Shown piece by piece: positions 13,933 through 16,793 of a stretch of 16,793 nucleotides of DNA. The stretch's first letter is position 1. The number at the start of each line of letters is the position of its first letter. The stretch covers positions 1 to 16,793 of the forward strand of contig URFM01000069.1 in the NCBI GenBank assembly GCA_900547035.1. Direction: 5' to 3'. Source of the stretch: an uncultured Clostridium sp. (GTDB taxonomy: Bacteria; Bacillota; Clostridia; Lachnospirales; Lachnospiraceae). The notes beneath the pieces are model-generated. The model ran no database searches, had not been told where the DNA came from, and saw only the letters and a program-made list of their open reading frames with translations. A program made the translations under genes and the position numbers.

Positions 13933-16527
13933 ATGAGTCAATGGCACAGCAAGACAACGAAAGAAGTGCTGGATCAGCTAAATGTCACTGTCCAGGACGG
14001 CTTGACAGACAGCGAGGCGAAAAAGCGTCTGGATCAGTACGGACCCAATGAATTGAAAAGTGCGGAGAGGGAAAGTCTTTTTATGCGTTTCCTGGATCAG
14101 ATGAAGGATCCCATGATCATTGTTCTTTTGATCGCGGCAGTTCTCTCTTTTGTTTCCAGCGGATTTACGGACTGGGTGGATTCTGTGATTATACTGCTGA
14201 TTGTAATCGTCAACGCAGTAATTTCCATTTCCCAGGAGGACAACGCGGAGAAGGCCCTGGAGGCCCTTCGGAAAATGTCGGCTCCGCTGGCAAAGGTTAT
14301 CCGAAATGGTTCTATGACCAGGGTAGAAACCAATCTTCTGGTTCCCGGCGATATTATTGTTTTGGAGGCCGGTGACCTGGTTCCGGCAGATGCCAGAATT
14401 TTGGAATGCGCTAATTTGAAAGCGGATGAGGCGGCTATGACCGGTGAGTCCGTACCGGTAACCAAAAGCGCTCTGGACAGCCTTCCGGAGGACACAGCTC
14501 TGGGGGACCGGAAAAATATGGTAATTTCCTCCACTGTAATTACCAATGGGCGAGCTACCTGTGTGGTTACTTCCACCGGTATGGAGACGGAGGTTGGACA
14601 GATTGCGGGCATGCTGATGAACGAGGAGGATTCCGAGACTCCTCTTCAGAAGAAGATGGCGGAGATTTCCAAGGTTCTTTCCGTTATCTGCCTTGGCGTC
14701 TGCGTGGTCATGTTTTTTGTAGGACTGCTCTACCAGAGACCTATTCTTGAAATCTTTATGTCTGCCGTGGCCCTGGCTGTAGCCGCTATCCCCGAGGGAC
14801 TTGCGGCGGTTGTAACCATCGTGCTGGCCCTGGGCGTGCAGCGGATGGTAAAGCGCAACGCGATTGTAAAGAAGCTTCCCGCCGTGGAAACCCTGGGATG
14901 CGCTTCTGTCATTTGTTCCGATAAGACCGGAACCTTGACCCAGAACAAGATGACCGTAGTAGATGTGTGGACCATGCGGGACGGGGAACGTTCCCTGGCT
15001 CTGACCATCGGCGCTCTGTGCAACGATACGGTTCTGACCTATGGGGAGGACGGTGCGCCCAAGACAGCGGGAGATCCCACTGAGACGGCGTTCGTGGACA
15101 TTGCCTGCAAGGAAGGCATCGACAAAAATGAACTGGAAAAGACTATGCCCCGGGAGGCGGAACTTCCCTTTGACTCCGAGCGTAAGATGATGAGCACCAT
15201 TCATCCTCTGGCAGAGGGCGGATATCGGGTAATGGTAAAGGGTGCGCCTGACGTATTGCTGGGCCGCTGCATTGTTTCCAAGGAAGAGGCCAACAACGCC
15301 TTGAGTCATAACGGAGAAATGGCAGGCCGCGCCCTCCGCGTTCTGGGAGTGGCTTACAAGGATATTCCCTCTATACCTGCAGAGCTTACCAGCGAGGGGG
15401 TGGAGAACGGCCTGACCTTTGTAGGCCTGATTGGAATGATTGACCCGCCGAGACTGGAAGTAAAGCAGGCCGTAGCCGAGTGCTACAGCGCAGGAATACG
15501 CCCGGTAATGATTACCGGTGACCACAAGCTGACCGCAGTGGCAATTGCCAAGGAACTGGATATTTTCCGGGACGGCGATTTGGCTATGACCGGCGAGGAA
15601 CTGGACGCCATAAGCCAGGACGACTTAAACCAGAAGGTGGACCAGTATTCCGTATTTGCCAGAGTGTCACCGGAGCACAAGATGCGTATTGTAAAGGCAT
15701 GGCAGTTTAAGGGCAAGGTAGTGGCCATGACCGGCGACGGCGTAAACGACGCGCCTGCGCTGAAGGTAGCGGATATCGGCTGCGCTATGGGTATTACGGG
15801 AACGGATGTAGCCAAGGGCGCCGCAGATATGATTTTGACGGATGACAACTTCTCCACCATTGTTCACGCGGTGGAGCAGGGGCGGGGAATTTACTCCAAT
15901 ATCAAGAAGTCCATTCAGTACCTGCTTTCCTGTAACATCGGTGAGATTATTACCATCTTTATTGCAACTGCGTTGAACTTCCATCAGATGCCTCTGATCC
16001 CCATTCAGCTTTTGTGGCTGAATCTGGTGACAGACTCCCTTCCCGCTCTGGCCCTGGGCATGGAGCCGGTGGAAGAAGGTATCATGAAGGAGAAGCCCAG
16101 AGACCCCAAGGACAGCATCTTTGCTCACGGATTCGCTGTGAGTATGGTGTTTTACGGCGTGCTGGTAGGAGCTGTGACCCTGGCGGCCTATATGCTGGGT
16201 GAGTATGTTCTCTCCGATCCGGATACCGCAGACGGCGTTGCCTGCACCATGTCCTTCGCCACCCTGGTGTTCTGTGAACTGACCCGGGCCTTTGCAGTAA
16301 GAAGCGAGCATCACTCGATCTTTAAGATTGGCATATTCAGCAACTCCATGATGAACAAGGCTTTTGCCGTAGGATTGATTCTGCAGCTGGCTGTTCTTCT
16401 GATTCCGCCTCTTCAGGGAATTTTCGGAGTTATGAATCTGAACGTTACGGAGTGGGCAGTTGTGATCGCTCTGGCTCTGGTTCCATTGATTGTCAGCGAG
16501 ATTTTCAAGGCTGTGAAGAGAGCGTAA
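13933..16527 (+). CDS. P-type calcium-transporting ATPase (P2A, SERCA-like)
   Basis: An 864-residue membrane pump that uses ATP to export Ca2+. It has the cation-ATPase N-terminal domain (1-75), the actuator motif MTGESVPVTK (169-178), phosphorylation site SDKTGTLTQNKM with D330, nucleotide-binding KGAPDVLL (about 436-443), MITGDHKLTA (about 526-535) and the hinge MTGDGVNDAP (about 599-608). About ten membrane segments are visible. The residues that bind both Ca2+ ions in SERCA have counterparts: E288 in AAIPEGL (M4), N and E in SCNIGEI (M5, about 668 and 671), N and D in LLWLNLVTDSLPALALGM (M6, about 697 and 701), and E in FCELTRAF (M8, about 782). This argues for Ca2+ rather than Na+ or Mn2+ only. 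The ATG at 13933 follows GAGGTG (13921-13926); the in-frame GTG at 13924 is part of that ribosome site. Confidence 0.93.
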   Translation: MSQWHSKTTKEVLDQLNVTVQDGLTDSEAKKRLDQYGPNELKSAERESLFMRFLDQMKDPMIIVLLIAAVLSFVSSGFTDWVDSVIILLIVIVNAVISISQEDNAEKALEALRKMSAPLAKVIRNGSMTRVETNLLVPGDIIVLEAGDLVPADARILECANLKADEAAMTGESVPVTKSALDSLPEDTALGDRKNMVISSTVITNGRATCVVTSTGMETEVGQIAGMLMNEEDSETPLQKKMAEISKVLSVICLGVCVVMFFVGLLYQRPILEIFMSAVALAVAAIPEGLAAVVTIVLALGVQRMVKRNAIVKKLPAVETLGCASVICSDKTGTLTQNKMTVVDVWTMRDGERSLALTIGALCNDTVLTYGEDGAPKTAGDPTETAFVDIACKEGIDKNELEKTMPREAELPFDSERKMMSTIHPLAEGGYRVMVKGAPDVLLGRCIVSKEEANNALSHNGEMAGRALRVLGVAYKDIPSIPAELTSEGVENGLTFVGLIGMIDPPRLEVKQAVAECYSAGIRPVMITGDHKLTAVAIAKELDIFRDGDLAMTGEELDAISQDDLNQKVDQYSVFARVSPEHKMRIVKAWQFKGKVVAMTGDGVNDAPALKVADIGCAMGITGTDVAKGAADMILTDDNFSTIVHAVEQGRGIYSNIKKSIQYLLSCNIGEIITIFIATALNFHQMPLIPIQLLWLNLVTDSLPALALGMEPVEEGIMKEKPRDPKDSIFAHGFAVSMVFYGVLVGAVTLAAYMLGEYVLSDPDTADGVACTMSFATLVFCELTRAFAVRSEHHSIFKIGIFSNSMMNKAFAVGLILQLAVLLIPPLQGIFGVMNLNVTEWAVVIALALVPLIVSEIFKAVKRA

Positions 16528-16572
16528 GCGCTTTGTAAAAAATCGGTTAAAACGGATCTACAAATAAAAGGG

Positions 16573-16602
16573 TCCCGCCGGAATCTTCCGGCGGGATTTT
16601 TT
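16573..16602 (+). terminator. intrinsic terminator after the calcium ATPase
   Basis: TCCCGCCGGA (16573-16582) pairs perfectly over 10 bp with TCCGGCGGGA (16587-16596) around the loop ATCT, followed by six Ts (16597-16602). It ends the citF unit. Confidence 0.92.
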
Positions 16603-16688
16603 GTGGATGGAGCAAATCATTCCTCGCGGGACTAGATTAAAATAAGGAAATAATCCTGCGCGGACATTCATGAATCTCTATACATAAC

Positions 16689-16726
16689 AAAAAAGAGAAT
16701 CCCTCGCAAAAACAAGGAATTCTCTT
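16689..16726 (-). terminator. terminator of the minus-strand tRNA-Leu
   Basis: Read on the minus strand, a 14-bp stem forms between 16726-16713 and 16706-16693 with a 6-nt loop and two G-U pairs, followed by a T-run (complement of A16689-A16694). On the plus strand the same two positions are C-A mismatches, so the hairpin is built for the minus strand. It starts only 7 nt after the tRNA 3' end. Confidence 0.8.
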
Positions 16727-16732
16727 CTTTTC

Positions 16733-16793
16733 TGCCGTAGACCGGAATCGAACCGGTACGGGTATCACTACCCACGGGATTTTAAGTCCCGGG
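16733..16793 (-). tRNA. tRNA-Leu(UAA), 3' part, cut by the window edge
   Basis: On the minus strand the anticodon stem CGGGA/TCCCG (16787-16791 with 16775-16779) encloses the loop CTTAAAA, giving anticodon TAA at 16784-16782. It is followed by a long class II variable arm (GGGTA/TACCC with loop GTGA, plus-strand 16760-16773), a T-arm with TTCGATT loop and ACCGG/CCGGT stem, the acceptor strand CTACGGC and discriminator A at 16733. The CCA end is not encoded. The D-arm and 5' acceptor half lie beyond 16793. Confidence 0.93.

Noticed and set aside
13978..15525. Long open frame on the minus strand opposite the calcium ATPase (about 515 codons)
   Set aside because: The sense frame carries every P-type ATPase motif; the antisense translation shows no domain or start signal and is a composition effect.
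1..16793. CRISPR array, transposase, integrase, toxin-antitoxin or phage genes
   Set aside because: No regularly spaced direct repeats and no such proteins are seen on either strand; the window is mainly core and near-core chromosome.

Overview
The window looks like chromosome from a Gram-positive anaerobe of the class Clostridia, most likely a Lachnospiraceae-type gut bacterium of moderately high GC. The clues are the syntenic run relA - metallo-beta-lactamase-fold hydrolase - hemZ - hisS - aspS, strong GGAGG-type ribosome binding sites, intrinsic terminators throughout, and protein types common in that group: a zinc-ribbon/leucine-rich-repeat membrane protein, a divergent HisRS, and a small CDCPAC protein. 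The genus assignment is inference. Every protein gene is on the plus strand; only the partial tRNA-Leu at the right edge is on the minus strand.

Layout. Positions 1-148 hold three successive inverted repeats and no convincing gene. A single-gene cupin unit follows (158-598) and ends at a terminator. An LRR protein with an N-terminal zinc ribbon and one membrane segment (850-2733) is also a single-gene unit. A consensus-like promoter at 2777-2805, overlapping the preceding terminator, starts the housekeeping unit: bifunctional (p)ppGpp synthetase/hydrolase (2852-5140), glyoxalase II-like hydrolase (5166-5798), HemZ radical SAM protein (5814-7352) and an unrecognised membrane protein with two extracytoplasmic repeats (7465-8466). 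A hairpin/T-tract at 8558-8584 separates these from hisS (8641-9906) and aspS (9922-11715), which are 15 nt apart and end at a very strong terminator.

A second good promoter (11844-11872) starts a unit that seems to hold citrate lyase alpha subunit citF (11918-13465), a small cysteine-containing protein (13543-13899) and a P2A-type calcium ATPase (13933-16527). It ends at a perfect 10-bp terminator. The right edge carries the 3' part of a tRNA-Leu(UAA) with its own terminator, converging on the ATPase unit.

How they fit: relA, hisS and aspS link amino-acid charging to the stringent response, a grouping long known in Firmicutes. The citF-small protein-Ca ATPase unit is less expected, because citF lies without citD, citE or the maturation genes. 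I do not see a clearly new system such as a defence island, CRISPR array or mobile element. The points worth a second look are the citF/ATPase pairing, the tandem-repeat membrane protein, the LRR zinc-ribbon protein, the divergent HisRS and the structured left edge.
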